NCBI GenBank assembly: GCA_003053925.1
Contig: QBKD01000001.1
Location: 124,001-188,000, forward strand
Length of the DNA: 64,000 bases
Direction of reading: 5' to 3'
Origin: Microbacteriaceae bacterium MWH-Ta3
Lineage (GTDB): Bacteria; Actinomycetota; Actinomycetes; Actinomycetales; Microbacteriaceae
Shown: piece after piece, positions 37,772 through 46,447 of the stretch
Numbering within the stretch: position 1 is the stretch's first letter
Layout of the letters: each line of letters opens with the position of its first letter
The notes under the pieces: model-generated
What the model was told of the DNA's origin: nothing
What the model saw: only the letters and a program-made list of their open reading frames with translations
Database searches by the model: none
Position numbers and translations under genes: made by a program

Positions 37772-39442
37772 TTATGCCCGTGCCGCAGCTAGCGCGGCCA
37801 TGCCCTGGTGGTACGTAAGGCATCCACCATCGAGATTAGCAACCTCTATGCCGTTCGCGCGCAGGATTGCGGCGGCCGTGTGACCGCGCTGACCCACGCG
37901 GCAGTGCACGATAACGCGCTGACCACGAAGGTCGTCAAGGTGCGACCGCAGCGACTCGAGGTTGATCAGGGTCGATCCCTCGATTGCGCGTGTTGCATAC
38001 TCGTCCTCGGTGCGAACATCCACGAGCATCCAGCCCTCGGCCAAGCGGTCAGCGACCTCGTGCCACTGGACGGCCTGTTCGCCATCTGCACGATTCTCGT
38101 TGACATAGCCCAGCATGTTGATGGGGTCTTTTGCGCTGGCGAACTGCGGCGCATACGACAACTCGAGGTCGGCCAAATCAGTTGCCGTGAGTCCACCGGC
38201 CATCGCAGTGGCGATTACGTCGATGCGCTTGACCACACCATCCTCGCCCACACCCTGGGCGCCAAGAATCGCATCCGTTTCGGGGTCAACCATCAGCTTG
38301 AGTGTCATCTGTTTCGCACCGGGGTAATACGTGGCGTGATCGAACGGATGAATGTGAATCACGCGCGGAGACTTACCCTGCGCACGCAGTACCGTTTCCG
38401 AGGCACCCGTGACGGCGGCGGTCAACCCGAAAAGCCCGATGACGGCCGTACCCACAGCATTCTTCACGTCGATTCGACGACCAGCAATGGCATCGGCAGC
38501 AAGACGCCCGTGGCGATTCGCAAGGCCGGCAAGCGGAACGAGGCCCGGGCCACCGTCTTTCGCCTTTGCCACGGCATCGCCCACCGCCCAGATGTAGGGA
38601 TCCGAAGTGCGCAGCTGGTCGTCCACCAGAATCGCGCCATTTGGCAACGTTTCGAGCCCCTCCGCCAGGCTCGAATCGGGGCGCACCCCAATGGCGGCGA
38701 CCACGATATCGGCGGGAATCTCGGTTCCGTCATTGAGCGTGACGTGCGTGTCCGTGATTGCCGTCGCTGTGCGGTTCAGCCGGACCGAAACGCCGTGTGC
38801 GGTAATTCGCGCCTGCAGCAGGAACGCGAGTTCGGGATCCAACGGCGTGAAGATTTGCGAGCCGGACTGCACAACAGTGACGTCGAGGCCTCGATGCCTG
38901 AGGTTTTCCGCAACCTCGAGCCCAATGAAACCGGCGCCCAGAACAACGGCAGACGTCGCGCCGTCCAGCGCGGCGATGATGCGGTCCATGTCCGAAAGAT
39001 CGCGCAGCGCAAGGGCTCGGTCGCCGCCAGGGATTGCGGGACGAACCGGCGATGCGCCGGGACTGAGCACCAGTGCGTCGTAGTGGATGGTGGATTCCGT
39101 ACCGGTCTCGAGGTCGCGGGCGGTGATGGTGCGGGCGGCTCGATCGATGGCCACGGCCTCGGTGCGTACACGCACGTCCAATAGGAAACGGCGGGCCAAC
39201 GATGTCGGAGTCTGCAGTTCAAGCGCCGATCGATGGGGAATGACCCCACCGATGTGGTACGGCAGGCCGCAGTTGGCAAAAGACACATCGTGCCCGCGCT
39301 CGAGCACGATGATGTGTGCCGTCTCGTCGAGGCGGCGCAAACGTGTCGCGGCAGACATTCCGCCGGCTACACCACCGACGATGACGAAGGTCTTGCGGGA
39401 TTCAATTGCAGGTGCTGATGTGGGTGTCGCACTCGTGGTCAC
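37772..39442 (-). CDS. CoA-disulfide reductase fused to rhodanese (persulfide reductase)
   Basis: The 556-residue flavoprotein has an N-terminal FAD loop (VIVGGVAGGMSAATRLRR), the CoA-disulfide reductase cysteine Cys58 (SFANCGLPYHIGG), an NAD loop (VVLGAGFIGLEVAENL), a dimerisation domain, and a C-terminal rhodanese domain with Cys514 in VHCRVGQRGH. Such CoADR-Rhd enzymes reduce CoA persulfide or polysulfide. The start is GTG 39442 with AGGAG 7 nt before it. The CstR-like gene follows 9 bp after its stop. Confidence 0.93.
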   Translation of the reverse strand: MTTSATPTSAPAIESRKTFVIVGGVAGGMSAATRLRRLDETAHIIVLERGHDVSFANCGLPYHIGGVIPHRSALELQTPTSLARRFLLDVRVRTEAVAIDRAARTITARDLETGTESTIHYDALVLSPGASPVRPAIPGGDRALALRDLSDMDRIIAALDGATSAVVLGAGFIGLEVAENLRHRGLDVTVVQSGSQIFTPLDPELAFLLQARITAHGVSVRLNRTATAITDTHVTLNDGTEIPADIVVAAIGVRPDSSLAEGLETLPNGAILVDDQLRTSDPYIWAVGDAVAKAKDGGPGLVPLAGLANRHGRLAADAIAGRRIDVKNAVGTAVIGLFGLTAAVTGASETVLRAQGKSPRVIHIHPFDHATYYPGAKQMTLKLMVDPETDAILGAQGVGEDGVVKRIDVIATAMAGGLTATDLADLELSYAPQFASAKDPINMLGYVNENRADGEQAVQWHEVADRLAEGWMLVDVRTEDEYATRAIEGSTLINLESLRSHLDDLRGQRVIVHCRVGQRGHTAAAILRANGIEVANLDGGCLTYHQGMAALAAARA

Positions 39443-39474
39443 TCGGCTGCTCCTCGGGTCGTTGCGGTTCCATA

Positions 39475-39490
39475 ATACCCCCTGGGGTAT
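39475..39490. promoter_or_regulatory. CsoR/CstR-type operator upstream of the CoADR-rhodanese gene
   Basis: ATACCCCCTGGGGTAT has perfect 7-bp arms (ATACCCC/GGGGTAT) around CT, the typical operator form of the CsoR family. On the minus strand a TATTAT that could be the -10 element overlaps its inner edge (39472-39477). It lies 33 bp before the GTG start, a natural place for autorepression. Confidence 0.85.
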
Positions 39491-39542
39491 CTGTATTCGC
39501 GCCGTCTCGTGCGAAATCTGGGCATCCCGCCCGGGAACAGCG

Positions 39543-39619
39543 CGCCTAGCGCCCTGCGCCCTGCGCCCCGCGCCCTGCGCCTAGCGCCCTGCGCCTCGCG
39601 CCTCGCGCCCTGCGCCTCG
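39543..39619. repeat. Heptamer tandem repeat (11 units) abutting array locus 2
   Basis: Eleven 7-bp units of the form CGCC(C/T)(T/A/C)G run head to tail and end exactly at the first motif of array locus 2, whose CGCG start completes the last unit. No coding role: the ORFs across it are only Ala/Pro/Arg repeats. Confidence 0.9.
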
Positions 39620-39776
39620 CGAAAAATTACAACCAACCAACGCGAAAGGCGGGAAAACAAAGGTTGGACCTCGAAGGTTGTAATTTTTCGCGTCAACAAC
39701 CAGTCCCGCGGCCACTAGGTTGTAAATTTTCGCGCGAACACCTAATACCGCGGCAAATAGGTTGTAATTTTTCGCG
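39618..39776. repeat. Array locus 2: one forward and three reverse copies of the 17-bp motif
   Basis: In the 408-bp gap between the CoADR-rhodanese gene and the DUF559 gene. Forward copy 39618-39634. Reverse copies GGTTGTAATTTTTCGCG (or GGTTGTAAATTTTCGCG) start at 39676, 39718 and 39760, spacing exactly 42 and 42. No gene fits in this gap. Confidence 0.92.
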
Positions 39777-39850
39777 CTAATCACCGCGCGACGGGCGCAT
39801 TGGCGGAATTGTGCACGCTGTCGCGATCGGCCGCGACCGGCAGCGACCTA

Positions 39851-40681
39851 TTAACCAGTCAAGGTCCGATGCCGACGCGTCGACATCCGCCGGCGCAGCT
39901 GTTCCAGCACCCACGGCCACTCGTGCATAACCTGCCGGTACGTCACTTCAATAACATCCCATCCCAACGACTTCAACTCGAGTGCCCGTCGTCTATCTCG
40001 CTCCCAGGCTTCTTGATTTGCGTGAAATTCGGCTCCATGCGTCTCGAGAACAAACCGACCAGCAACGACAAAATCTGCTCGATATCCGCCAATCGCAACC
40101 TGAATTTCGAACGGTATGCGTGCACGTTTTAATCGGTGTCGCACAATCGACTCCAAGGCGCTCTCGGACCGAGGATCCCGATCTGCAATCACACGACGAC
40201 CACGCGCCACACACGTCCGCGAAAGCTCATCCCAGCCAGACGACGATACGAGGCTCGCACGCGCAGCCGCGTCAACCAACGCCTGAGCATGATCAAGTTC
40301 TAGGCAAGCCAGCGCATCGCGCAGCGCCTCGATGACCGTCACCGCGCCCCCTCGAACAGTGGGAGCATCGCGCCGGCGATGGCACACCACTCCCGCCTCT
40401 ATCGGGGGAATCGGTCCGTGCACGCGGATGTGGAGCGAATCACCGGCGCGAATTAGCCCACGATCCTCGAAAAATGATGTACATGTCAGAAAACCGTGGT
40501 TGCGCAGGGCCATCAGCTTCAGCGGTGACGCAGTGGGCAATGTCAGCCAGCCGTTGCGACCACGGAGAATTTCGCCCCGCCGCAACGCCGTGCTGATCTG
40601 TGCACGGCTGACGCCCTGGGCAAGAACCGCGCGGACTGGAGCAACACCACCCAGTTTCGTGACAATGTGCGCAATGTCCAT
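39851..40681 (-). CDS. DUF559/Vsr-like endonuclease with N-terminal AbiEi-type winged helix
   Basis: From ATG 40681 the product has 276 residues; an ATG at 40741 gives a longer form, and neither has a clear ribosome-binding site. Residues 1-50 (VTKLGGVAPVRAVLAQGVSRAQISTAL, split here as GGVAPVRAVLAQG and SRAQISTALRRGEI) resemble the AbiEi antitoxin/winged-helix domain common on such proteins. Residues 170-260 are a PD-(D/E)xK-like DUF559 domain: Glu177, Asp203 (GYRADFVV), Glu213 (FVLETHGAEFH) and the closing LKSLGWDVIEVTYRQV. These proteins are frequent in actinobacteria; function is unproven. It lies between array loci 2 and 3. Confidence 0.85.
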   Translation of the reverse strand: MDIAHIVTKLGGVAPVRAVLAQGVSRAQISTALRRGEILRGRNGWLTLPTASPLKLMALRNHGFLTCTSFFEDRGLIRAGDSLHIRVHGPIPPIEAGVVCHRRRDAPTVRGGAVTVIEALRDALACLELDHAQALVDAAARASLVSSSGWDELSRTCVARGRRVIADRDPRSESALESIVRHRLKRARIPFEIQVAIGGYRADFVVAGRFVLETHGAEFHANQEAWERDRRRALELKSLGWDVIEVTYRQVMHEWPWVLEQLRRRMSTRRHRTLTG

Positions 40682-40847
40682 GAGGTCATGGTGCAGGCTA
40701 TGCGCGTGGCGCAGGTGGTCGGGACACGAGCCTGTGCGCAATCACAGCGCGGTCGGAAAGTGTGGACAAATTCGCTGAGCGTCGCCGATACACGTCATCC
40801 GATAACGCACATATTTTCAACCAACATCGCGGCCAGCCGCTCGCGAT

Positions 40848-40973
40848 AGCGAAAAATTACAACGAAATTACGTGAAAGGCTGGAAATGGGCCTGCCAGCC
40901 TCATTAGTTGTAATTTTTCGAGGGGCTAGGCAAGAAAGACAGTCACGAAAGGCTTTGGTTGTAATTTTTCGTG
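40848..40973. repeat. Array locus 3: one forward and two reverse copies of the 17-bp motif
   Basis: It lies between the DUF559 gene start and the M16 peptidase stop; no gene fits in this 325-bp gap (40682-41006). Forward copy AGCGAAAAATTACAACG at 40848; reverse copies at 40906 (AGTTGTAATTTTTCGAG) and 40957 (GGTTGTAATTTTTCGTG), spacing 51. Copies here are slightly degenerate at the ends. Confidence 0.88.
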
Positions 40974-41006
40974 ATGTGCGGTCTCCGCGACCAGGTTCCC
41001 TGCAAT

Positions 41007-42332
41007 CTATGCCAAGTGCGCGAACGACTTCGCGGTCACGTCCCCCACGGCCGACACGGTGATGCTGTTGCCGGCGAGGTCGGCTGCGACCTCGCGCACC
41101 GAATCAACGGTGACGAGGTTCAACAGTCGTTCCGTCTCGTCCAAATCGCGGTACACGCCCATGAATTCGGCGCGCCCCAAACGGTTCATGCGCGAATCGG
41201 AGGACTCCAGCGACAGGGTCGAGCCGCCCAGGATTTGGCCACGCGCACGGTTGAGTTCCACCTCGGTGATTCCATCCGCTGCGATTTCGGCCAGTCCGTC
41301 GCGCATCAAGCGCGTGACTTCACCGACAACCTTGGGCGCACAACCGGCACCCATACCAAACGCACCCGAATCGGAATAGTAGATCGGGAACGCATCGACC
41401 GAATACGCCAGGCCGCGCTTTTCGCGAATCTCTTGGAAGAGCCTCGACGACGATCCACCACCCAGAACCGATGCCAACACACCGACATCGCTGCGGTGCT
41501 CGGTGCCCGCGCGATAGCCCGGGACGCCCATCAACACGGCAACCTGTTCGAGCTCGCGGTTCGTCACGGCCACCGTTTCGCGCCCCGTGATCACGGCATC
41601 GACATCGAGGCGCCGCTCGCGCGGATCGGCCGACACTGTCAAATCCCATCCCGTCAATGCCGCGCAAACCAGGTCGACCGCGACATCGTGCTGCACGTCG
41701 CCGGCAATGGTGACCACCAGATCGCGGGGCGAATATCGAGCAGCAAAGTGTGTCGCGACCGTGTCGCGAACCGCATTTTCGATGTCCGCGAACGACCCAC
41801 CGATAGGCCTGGCCAATGCGGAATCCCCGAACACCGCGGCGAAGAACTGCTCGCCACACACATCGTCCGGGTCGTCCTGCGCCATCGCCAGCTCTTCGAG
41901 AATAACGGTGCGTTCCAGCTCAAAATCTTCGTTGCGCAGGACCGAATTCGAGACCTGATCGGCCAAAACACTGATCGCCATCGGCAAATCGACGGATCGC
42001 ACCTTGGCCAAATAGCAGGTGCTTTCCTTGGCAGTGAGGGCGTTGTGATGCGCGCCAACGGCGTCGAACGCCTCGCTGATATCAAACGCGCTGCGCGTCG
42101 TCGTTCCCTTGAACAACAGGTGTTCGAGGAAGTGCGTGGAGCCAAATTCGCCCGCCTGCTCGTCGCGCGAACCCGCGCCAATCCAGAATCCGATTGACGC
42201 CGACCGCGAACCCGGGACTCGCTCAGTCAGAATACGAAGGCCGCTGGGATGAACGGTGCGACGAACCTCGCAGTCACCCGCCGACATAAAGGACAATTCG
42301 GGCTGAGTCAGTGGCAGTTCGATAAGCGTCAT
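41007..42332 (-). CDS. M16 family zinc peptidase (processing-peptidase-like)
   Basis: The 441-residue protein has the inverted zinc motif HFLEH (STHFLEHLLFKGT) and the distal Glu in ESTCYLAKV context, followed by the second M16 half (GGGSSSRLFQEIREKRGLAYSV). It is the usual downstream neighbour of pnp in actinobacteria and resembles the B. subtilis YmxG/mitochondrial processing group. Here a 483-bp repeat-filled gap separates it from pnp. Confidence 0.93.
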   Translation of the reverse strand: MTLIELPLTQPELSFMSAGDCEVRRTVHPSGLRILTERVPGSRSASIGFWIGAGSRDEQAGEFGSTHFLEHLLFKGTTTRSAFDISEAFDAVGAHHNALTAKESTCYLAKVRSVDLPMAISVLADQVSNSVLRNEDFELERTVILEELAMAQDDPDDVCGEQFFAAVFGDSALARPIGGSFADIENAVRDTVATHFAARYSPRDLVVTIAGDVQHDVAVDLVCAALTGWDLTVSADPRERRLDVDAVITGRETVAVTNRELEQVAVLMGVPGYRAGTEHRSDVGVLASVLGGGSSSRLFQEIREKRGLAYSVDAFPIYYSDSGAFGMGAGCAPKVVGEVTRLMRDGLAEIAADGITEVELNRARGQILGGSTLSLESSDSRMNRLGRAEFMGVYRDLDETERLLNLVTVDSVREVAADLAGNSITVSAVGDVTAKSFAHLA

Positions 42333-42383
42333 AAGAGTTCGAGCCTACCCGCGGACAGAGCTGGGGATTTCACCTCATCAGCA

Positions 42384-42561
42384 CGCGAAAAATTACAACG
42401 AACGAGGCTCCTGCCGACGTTTCCGCTGAATCTGCGCCAAAAAATTACAACGAACGAGGCTCCCGCCGACGTTTCCGCTGAATCTGCGCCAAAAATTAAC
42501 ACCAACGAAAGGCAAACCCCTGTAAACGCAACCTCAGCCCGACGGGTTGTAATTTTTCGCG
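42384..42561. repeat. Array locus 4: two intact and one degenerate forward copy, one reverse copy
   Basis: Forward copies start at 42384, 42436 and 42488 (degenerate: GCCAAAAATTAACACCA), spacing exactly 52 and 52; the 52-bp units are near-identical tandem copies (GAACGAGGCTC-CGACGTTTCCGCTG between motifs). The reverse copy GGTTGTAATTTTTCGCG is at 42545-42561. It lies in the 483-bp gap between the pnp stop (42816) and the M16 start (42332), which has no gene. Confidence 0.92.
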
Positions 42562-42564
42562 AGA

Positions 42565-42649
42565 GAGCGGGGAACGCGAGAGAGCGAGGAACGCGACAGA
42601 GCGGGGAGCGCGAGAGGGCGGGGAACACAATTGAGCGAGGAACGCGAAG
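42565..42649. repeat. Five 17-bp purine-rich tandem repeats next to array locus 4
   Basis: Five units of GAGCGGGGAACGCGAGA (65-81, 82-98, 99-115, 116-132, 133-149 after 42500) differ at a few positions. They begin 4 bp after the last motif of locus 4. The strand is strongly purine-biased. Confidence 0.93.
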
Positions 42650-42711
42650 GTGCGATGCACAAAAGGCGTGGAGCGCGGAAGTGCGATGCACAAAAGGCGG
42701 GGACCGCGGAT
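42650..42711. repeat. Two 31-bp tandem repeats next to array locus 4
   Basis: Two direct copies (42650-42680 and 42681-42711) begin GTGCGATGCACAAAAGGC and end GCGGAA/GCGGAT. They follow directly on the 17-bp repeats. From 42712 to the pnp stop I see nothing but ordinary GC-rich DNA. Confidence 0.93.
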
Positions 42712-42815
42712 GTGCGGCCGCGCTTCTGCGCTGCAGGTTAGGCAACGGCGTGAAATGCAGAATGGGGCGGGCCGAAGCCCACCCCATCCGTGTGTTGCGA
42801 TGCGTTCGCGGCCGA

Positions 42816-45062
42816 TTATTCGGCGGCTGCAGCCTCGGAGCCCTCTGCGCCCTCTTCGAGGACGGGCTCGAGCGACAGCTTGCCGCGGTCGTCGATCTTC
42901 GCGATCTTCACGAGAACCTTCTGGCCCACCGAGAGCACGTCTTCGGCGTTCTCGACGCGCTTGCCACCCGAGAGCTTGCGGAACTCGGAGATGTGCAGCA
43001 GGCCGTCCTTACCGGGCAGCAACGACACGAATGCGCCGAACGCGGCCAGCTTGACCACGGTGCCCAGGAACTGGTCGCCGACCTCGGGGTTGATGGGGTT
43101 CGCGATGGCGTTGACGCGCTGGCGCGCTGCCTCTGCCGACGGTCCATCAACGGCGCCGATGTACACGGTGCCGTCCTCTTCGATCGAGATGTCTGCGCCG
43201 GTCTCGTCCTGGATCGCGTTGATGGTCTTACCCTTGGGTCCGATCAACTCGCCAATCTTGTCAACGGGGATCTGCACCGAGATCACGCGAGGCGCGGTGG
43301 GCGCCATCTCGTCAGGTGCGTCGATTGCCTCGTTGATGACATCGAGAATCTGCAGACGTGCATCGCGGGCCTGAGCCAACGCACCAATCAGAACCGATGC
43401 GGGGATACCGTCGAGCTTCGTGTCCAGCTGGATAGCCGTGATGAAGTCCTTGGTTCCGGCCACCTTGAAGTCCATGTCGCCCAGTGCGTCTTCGGCACCG
43501 AGGATGTCGGTCAGGGTTGCGTAACGGGTTTCACCGTTGACCTGGTCCGAGACCAGACCCATGGCGATACCGGCAACGGGAGCGCGCAGGGGCACACCGG
43601 CGTTGAGCAACGACAGGGTCGATGCACAGACCGAACCCATCGAGGTCGAACCGTTCGAGCCCAGAGCTTCCGACACCTGGCGGATTGCGTAAGGGAACTC
43701 TTCACGTGCGGGAAGCACGGGAACGAGTGCACGCTCAGCGAGGAAGCCGTGGCCGATTTCGCGGCGCTTGGGCGAACCCACGCGGCCGGTTTCACCGGTC
43801 GAATAGGGCGGGAAGTTGTAGTGGTGCATGTAGCGCTTGCTCGTGGTGGGGGTCAGCGCATCGATCTGCTGCTCCATCTTGAGCATGTTCAGCGTGGTGA
43901 CGCCCAGAATCTGGGTCTCGCCGCGCTGGAAGATTGCCGAACCGTGAACGCGAGGAATGACCTCGACCTCGGCGTCCAGTGCACGAATGTCGGTGAGGCT
44001 ACGGCCATCGATACGAACACCCTCGGTGAGGATACGACCGCGGACGATCTTCTTCGTGACCGACTTGTATGCAGCACCAACCTGGGCGAGCGCTTCGGCG
44101 GGCAGGCTGCCGGCCTCGACTGCTGCCTGGATTTCCGACTTTACGCGAGCCTTCAGCGCGTCGTCAGCGTTCTGACGCTCCTGCTTGTCGGCGATCTGGT
44201 AGATGCCGGTGAGCTCGGCGCTGGCCAGTTCGTTGACTGCGGCGAACAGTTCGTCGCTGTAGTCGCTGAACACGGGGTATGCCTGGATTTCCTTCGCGGC
44301 CTGTGCAGCAAGCTGCTCCTGGGCGCGAACGAGTGCGGTGAGGAAAGGCTTCGAGGCCTCGAGGCCCTGTGCCACGATGTCCTCGTTGGGCTTGATGGCG
44401 CCGCCCTGGATGAGGTTCCACGAACCTTCGGTTGCTTCGGCTTCAACCATCATGATGGCAACATCTTCCGAACCGTCGGCGTTCTTGATCACGCGGCCGG
44501 CCACAACGAGGTCGAAGACCGCGTCAGCAAGCTGGGCGTGAGTGGGGAAGGCAACCCACTGGCCATCGATGAGGGCCATGCGGATACCGGCGATGGGACC
44601 CGAGAAGGGCAAGCCCGAGATCTGGGTCGAGGCGCTGGCCGCGTTGATTGCGAGTGCGTCGTAGAACTCACCAGGAGCAATCGACAGCACGGTGATAACA
44701 ATCTGGACCTCGTTGCGCAGGCCGTCGACGAACGACGGACGCAGAGGCCGGTCGATCAGGCGGCAGACCAGAATTGCTTCGGTCGAGGGGCGGCCTTCGC
44801 GACGGAAGAAGCTGCCGGGGATCTTGCCAGCTGCATACGAACGCTCTTCAACGTCGACGGTCAGCGGGAAAAAGTCGAAGCCCTCACGAGGCGACTTGCC
44901 GGCGCTGGTAGCGCTGAGGATCATCGTTTCTTCGTCGAGGTATGCAGCAACGGCACCCTGTGCCTGCTGTGCGAGTCGTCCGGTTTCGAAGCGGACAGTG
45001 CGCTTGCCGAAGCGGCCGTTGTCAATAACGGCTTCCGCAAACTTGATTTCGGGACCTTCCAT
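42816..45062 (-). CDS. pnp: Polyribonucleotide nucleotidyltransferase PNPase
   Basis: PNPase degrades RNA from the 3' end with phosphate. The 748-residue protein has two RNase PH domains separated by an all-helical domain, then KH ([23 protein letters not shown], core [12 protein letters not shown]) and S1 ([27 protein letters not shown], core [17 protein letters not shown]). ATG 45062 follows GGAC. It is downstream of rpsO with its own leader, as in most bacteria. Confidence 0.97.
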   Translation of the reverse strand: MEGPEIKFAEAVIDNGRFGKRTVRFETGRLAQQAQGAVAAYLDEETMILSATSAGKSPREGFDFFPLTVDVEERSYAAGKIPGSFFRREGRPSTEAILVCRLIDRPLRPSFVDGLRNEVQIVITVLSIAPGEFYDALAINAASASTQISGLPFSGPIAGIRMALIDGQWVAFPTHAQLADAVFDLVVAGRVIKNADGSEDVAIMMVEAEATEGSWNLIQGGAIKPNEDIVAQGLEASKPFLTALVRAQEQLAAQAAKEIQAYPVFSDYSDELFAAVNELASAELTGIYQIADKQERQNADDALKARVKSEIQAAVEAGSLPAEALAQVGAAYKSVTKKIVRGRILTEGVRIDGRSLTDIRALDAEVEVIPRVHGSAIFQRGETQILGVTTLNMLKMEQQIDALTPTTSKRYMHHYNFPPYSTGETGRVGSPKRREIGHGFLAERALVPVLPAREEFPYAIRQVSEALGSNGSTSMGSVCASTLSLLNAGVPLRAPVAGIAMGLVSDQVNGETRYATLTDILGAEDALGDMDFKVAGTKDFITAIQLDTKLDGIPASVLIGALAQARDARLQILDVINEAIDAPDEMAPTAPRVISVQIPVDKIGELIGPKGKTINAIQDETGADISIEEDGTVYIGAVDGPSAEAARQRVNAIANPINPEVGDQFLGTVVKLAAFGAFVSLLPGKDGLLHISEFRKLSGGKRVENAEDVLSVGQKVLVKIAKIDDRGKLSLEPVLEEGAEGSEAAAAE

Positions 45063-45082
45063 GGTCGTCCTATCTGTGTTTC

Positions 45083-45103
45083 ACGCGCCCCCTGTGGGCG
45101 CGT
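45083..45103 (-). promoter_or_regulatory. Hairpin in the pnp mRNA leader
   Basis: A perfect 8-bp stem ACGCGCCC/GGGCGCGT with a 5-nt loop lies 21 bp before the pnp start on the minus strand. In E. coli a pnp leader stem is cleaved by RNase III and used for autoregulation; whether this hairpin does the same is inference. Confidence 0.5.
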
Positions 45104-45360
45104 CCTCATAAGCAGAGCACGACAGAACGAAGCGCGTTTTCACGCACATGTTGCACGAGTTCAGCGACTTCGTGCTGGCCACCAGTAGAAATCCACCGAC
45201 ATAAATATTCGGTAAACCACCACCGAGGACCAGCGAACTGTCCGCCTGCTCTTCCTCCAGAGTACCAGTCAGGTCCGACATTGGGGAAGTCATTGTGCAG
45301 GTGAGTCTGTGGACGCGCTCGTGCCGCGGATCGCGCCTCGAATCCCCACGAACTGTGGGT
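45104..45360. other. Intergenic DNA between rpsO terminator and pnp leader
   Basis: This part of the 351-bp pnp-rpsO gap holds no supported gene. An A/T-rich stretch on the minus strand near 45200-45212 (ATATTTAT) could be the -10 region of a pnp promoter; I found no matching strong -35 element. Confidence 0.4.
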
Positions 45361-45401
45361 ATAAAAATCGAAGGCCCCTAGGGCGAGCTAGGAGCCTTCG
45401 A
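45361..45401 (-). terminator. Intrinsic terminator after rpsO
   Basis: A long stem (TCGAAGGCnCCTAG against CTAGGnGCCTTCGA, 12-13 pairs) with a short loop lies 12 bp past the rpsO stop and is followed by TTTTTAT on the minus strand. This is a strong terminator. Confidence 0.93.
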
Positions 45402-45413
45402 AACTGGGAAAAA

Positions 45414-45683
45414 TTAGCGGCGAATACCGAGGCGCTCGATGAGCTTGCGGTAACGAGTGATGTCCACGCCAGCGAGGTAGCTGAGCAGACGACGACGACG
45501 ACCGACCATGAGCAGCAGGCCACGACGCGAGTGGTGGTCGTGCTTGTGCTCCTTGAGGTGCTCGGTGAGGTCCTTGATGCGCTTGGTGAGCATTGCAACC
45601 TGGACCTCGGGCGAACCAGTGTCACCGGGGTGCGTTGCGTATTCTTCCATGATGCTCTGCTTTACAGCGGCGTCGAGTGACAT
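45414..45683 (-). CDS. rpsO: 30S ribosomal protein S15
   Basis: S15 (89 residues) binds the 16S rRNA central domain. The start [30 protein letters not shown] and the basic C-terminal half ([21 protein letters not shown]) are typical. I chose ATG 45683, 7 nt after AAAGGA; an upstream in-frame ATG at 45698 is less well placed. Confidence 0.97.
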   Translation of the reverse strand: MSLDAAVKQSIMEEYATHPGDTGSPEVQVAMLTKRIKDLTEHLKEHKHDHHSRRGLLLMVGRRRRLLSYLAGVDITRYRKLIERLGIRR

Positions 45684-45832
45684 GTTCGATCCTTTCAAGA
45701 TCCGTTGCGCGGTGCTGAAACCTGATGCCTCAGCGCTCTGTATCCGCGGCCGTTAGACGGCAACCTCACTACCTTAGCAGGTCGAGGCGCGAGCCGCGAC
45801 CCCTCGTAGGCTTGAGGCGAAGGAGGCCCGTC

Positions 45833-46057
45833 GTGAAAATCAGCGTGCACGCCAAGCCCGGCAGTTCGAAAGGGCCACTTGTCGAGGCGCAATCCGACGG
45901 CTCGTACACGGTGTACCTCAAGGCGCGTGCCGTTGATGGCGCGGCCAACGACGACCTGGTGGCCGTGCTCGCTGCACACTTCGGCGTGCGCAAAGCGGAT
46001 GTGACTCTGCTGCGCGGCCAGGGGTCGCGCCACAAGATTGTGTCGATTGACCTCTAG
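45833..46057 (+). CDS. DUF167 (YggU-like) protein
   Basis: The GTG at 45833 is preceded by AAGGAGG. The 74-residue protein matches DUF167 (KISVHAKPGSSK ... YTVYLKARAVDGAANDDLVAVLAAHFGV ... LRGQGSRHKIVSI). Role unknown; the family is widespread. It is read divergently from rpsO. Confidence 0.9.
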   Translation: MKISVHAKPGSSKGPLVEAQSDGSYTVYLKARAVDGAANDDLVAVLAAHFGVRKADVTLLRGQGSRHKIVSIDL

Positions 46058-46071
46058 CCCTGAATAGTGGT

Positions 46072-46086
46072 GCGGGCAGGGCCCGC
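46072..46086. repeat. 15-bp hairpin GCGGGCAGGGCCCGC, copy 1 of 3 (left edge of locus 5)
   Basis: This is a perfect 6-bp stem with a 3-nt loop. Identical copies lie at 46401-46415 and 46754-46768, so the three copies bracket the two halves of array locus 5. Copy 1 follows the DUF167 stop, and copy 3 the aspA stop, so they may also act as weak terminators; no T-tract follows directly. Confidence 0.85.
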
Positions 46087-46118
46087 GCGACTTGATTTTC
46101 CGTTCGGTAACCCTTCGT

Positions 46119-46339
46119 CGCGAAAAATTACAACCAGTGGATGCCGCAGGCCCCGCCCCCGCCACTACTTGGCGAAAAATTACAACCAATGGATGCCGCA
46201 GGCCCCGCCCCCGCCACTACTTGGCGAAAAATTACAACCAATGTGCGCGAAACCCCTAAAACGAGGGTATGCGATTGATTGGTTGCAATTTTTCGCGAGA
46301 CTTTAGTCGCACGAGGCGCGCTAGTTGCAGTTTTTCGTT
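46119..46339. repeat. Array locus 5A: three forward and two reverse copies of the 17-bp motif
   Basis: In the 715-bp gap between the convergent DUF167 and aspA genes. Forward copies start at 46119, 46171 and 46223 (spacing 52, 52; spacers nearly identical, GTGGATGCCGCAGGCC...). Reverse copies start at 46281 (GGTTGCAATTTTTCGCG) and 46323 (degenerate), spacing 42. Confidence 0.94.
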
Positions 46340-46400
46340 GGACACCGCCAGGGATCGATGGCACGGGCCTTGCCCGTTCGATACTCCGGAAATATTTGGT

Positions 46401-46415
46401 GCGGGCAGGGCCCGC
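46401..46415. repeat. 15-bp hairpin GCGGGCAGGGCCCGC, copy 2 of 3
   Basis: Same 15 bp as at 46072-46086, again followed by GCGACTTGATTTTCCGTT and CGGTAACCC-like sequence, so a segment of more than 100 bp has been duplicated between locus 5A and 5B. Confidence 0.85.
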
Positions 46416-46447
46416 GCGACTTGATTTTCCGTTTGGTAACCCTTCTT

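Noticed and set aside
42249-45188. A 979-codon open frame antisense to pnp
   Set aside because: It mirrors the codon structure of pnp in GC-rich DNA, starts inside the M16 peptidase gene and shows no domain. pnp on the opposite strand is certain.
45408-45424. Extra copy of the array motif at GGGAAAAATTAGCGGCG
   Set aside because: It matches only the AAAAATTA core, overlaps the rpsO stop region, has no partner copies and lacks the ACAACC part.
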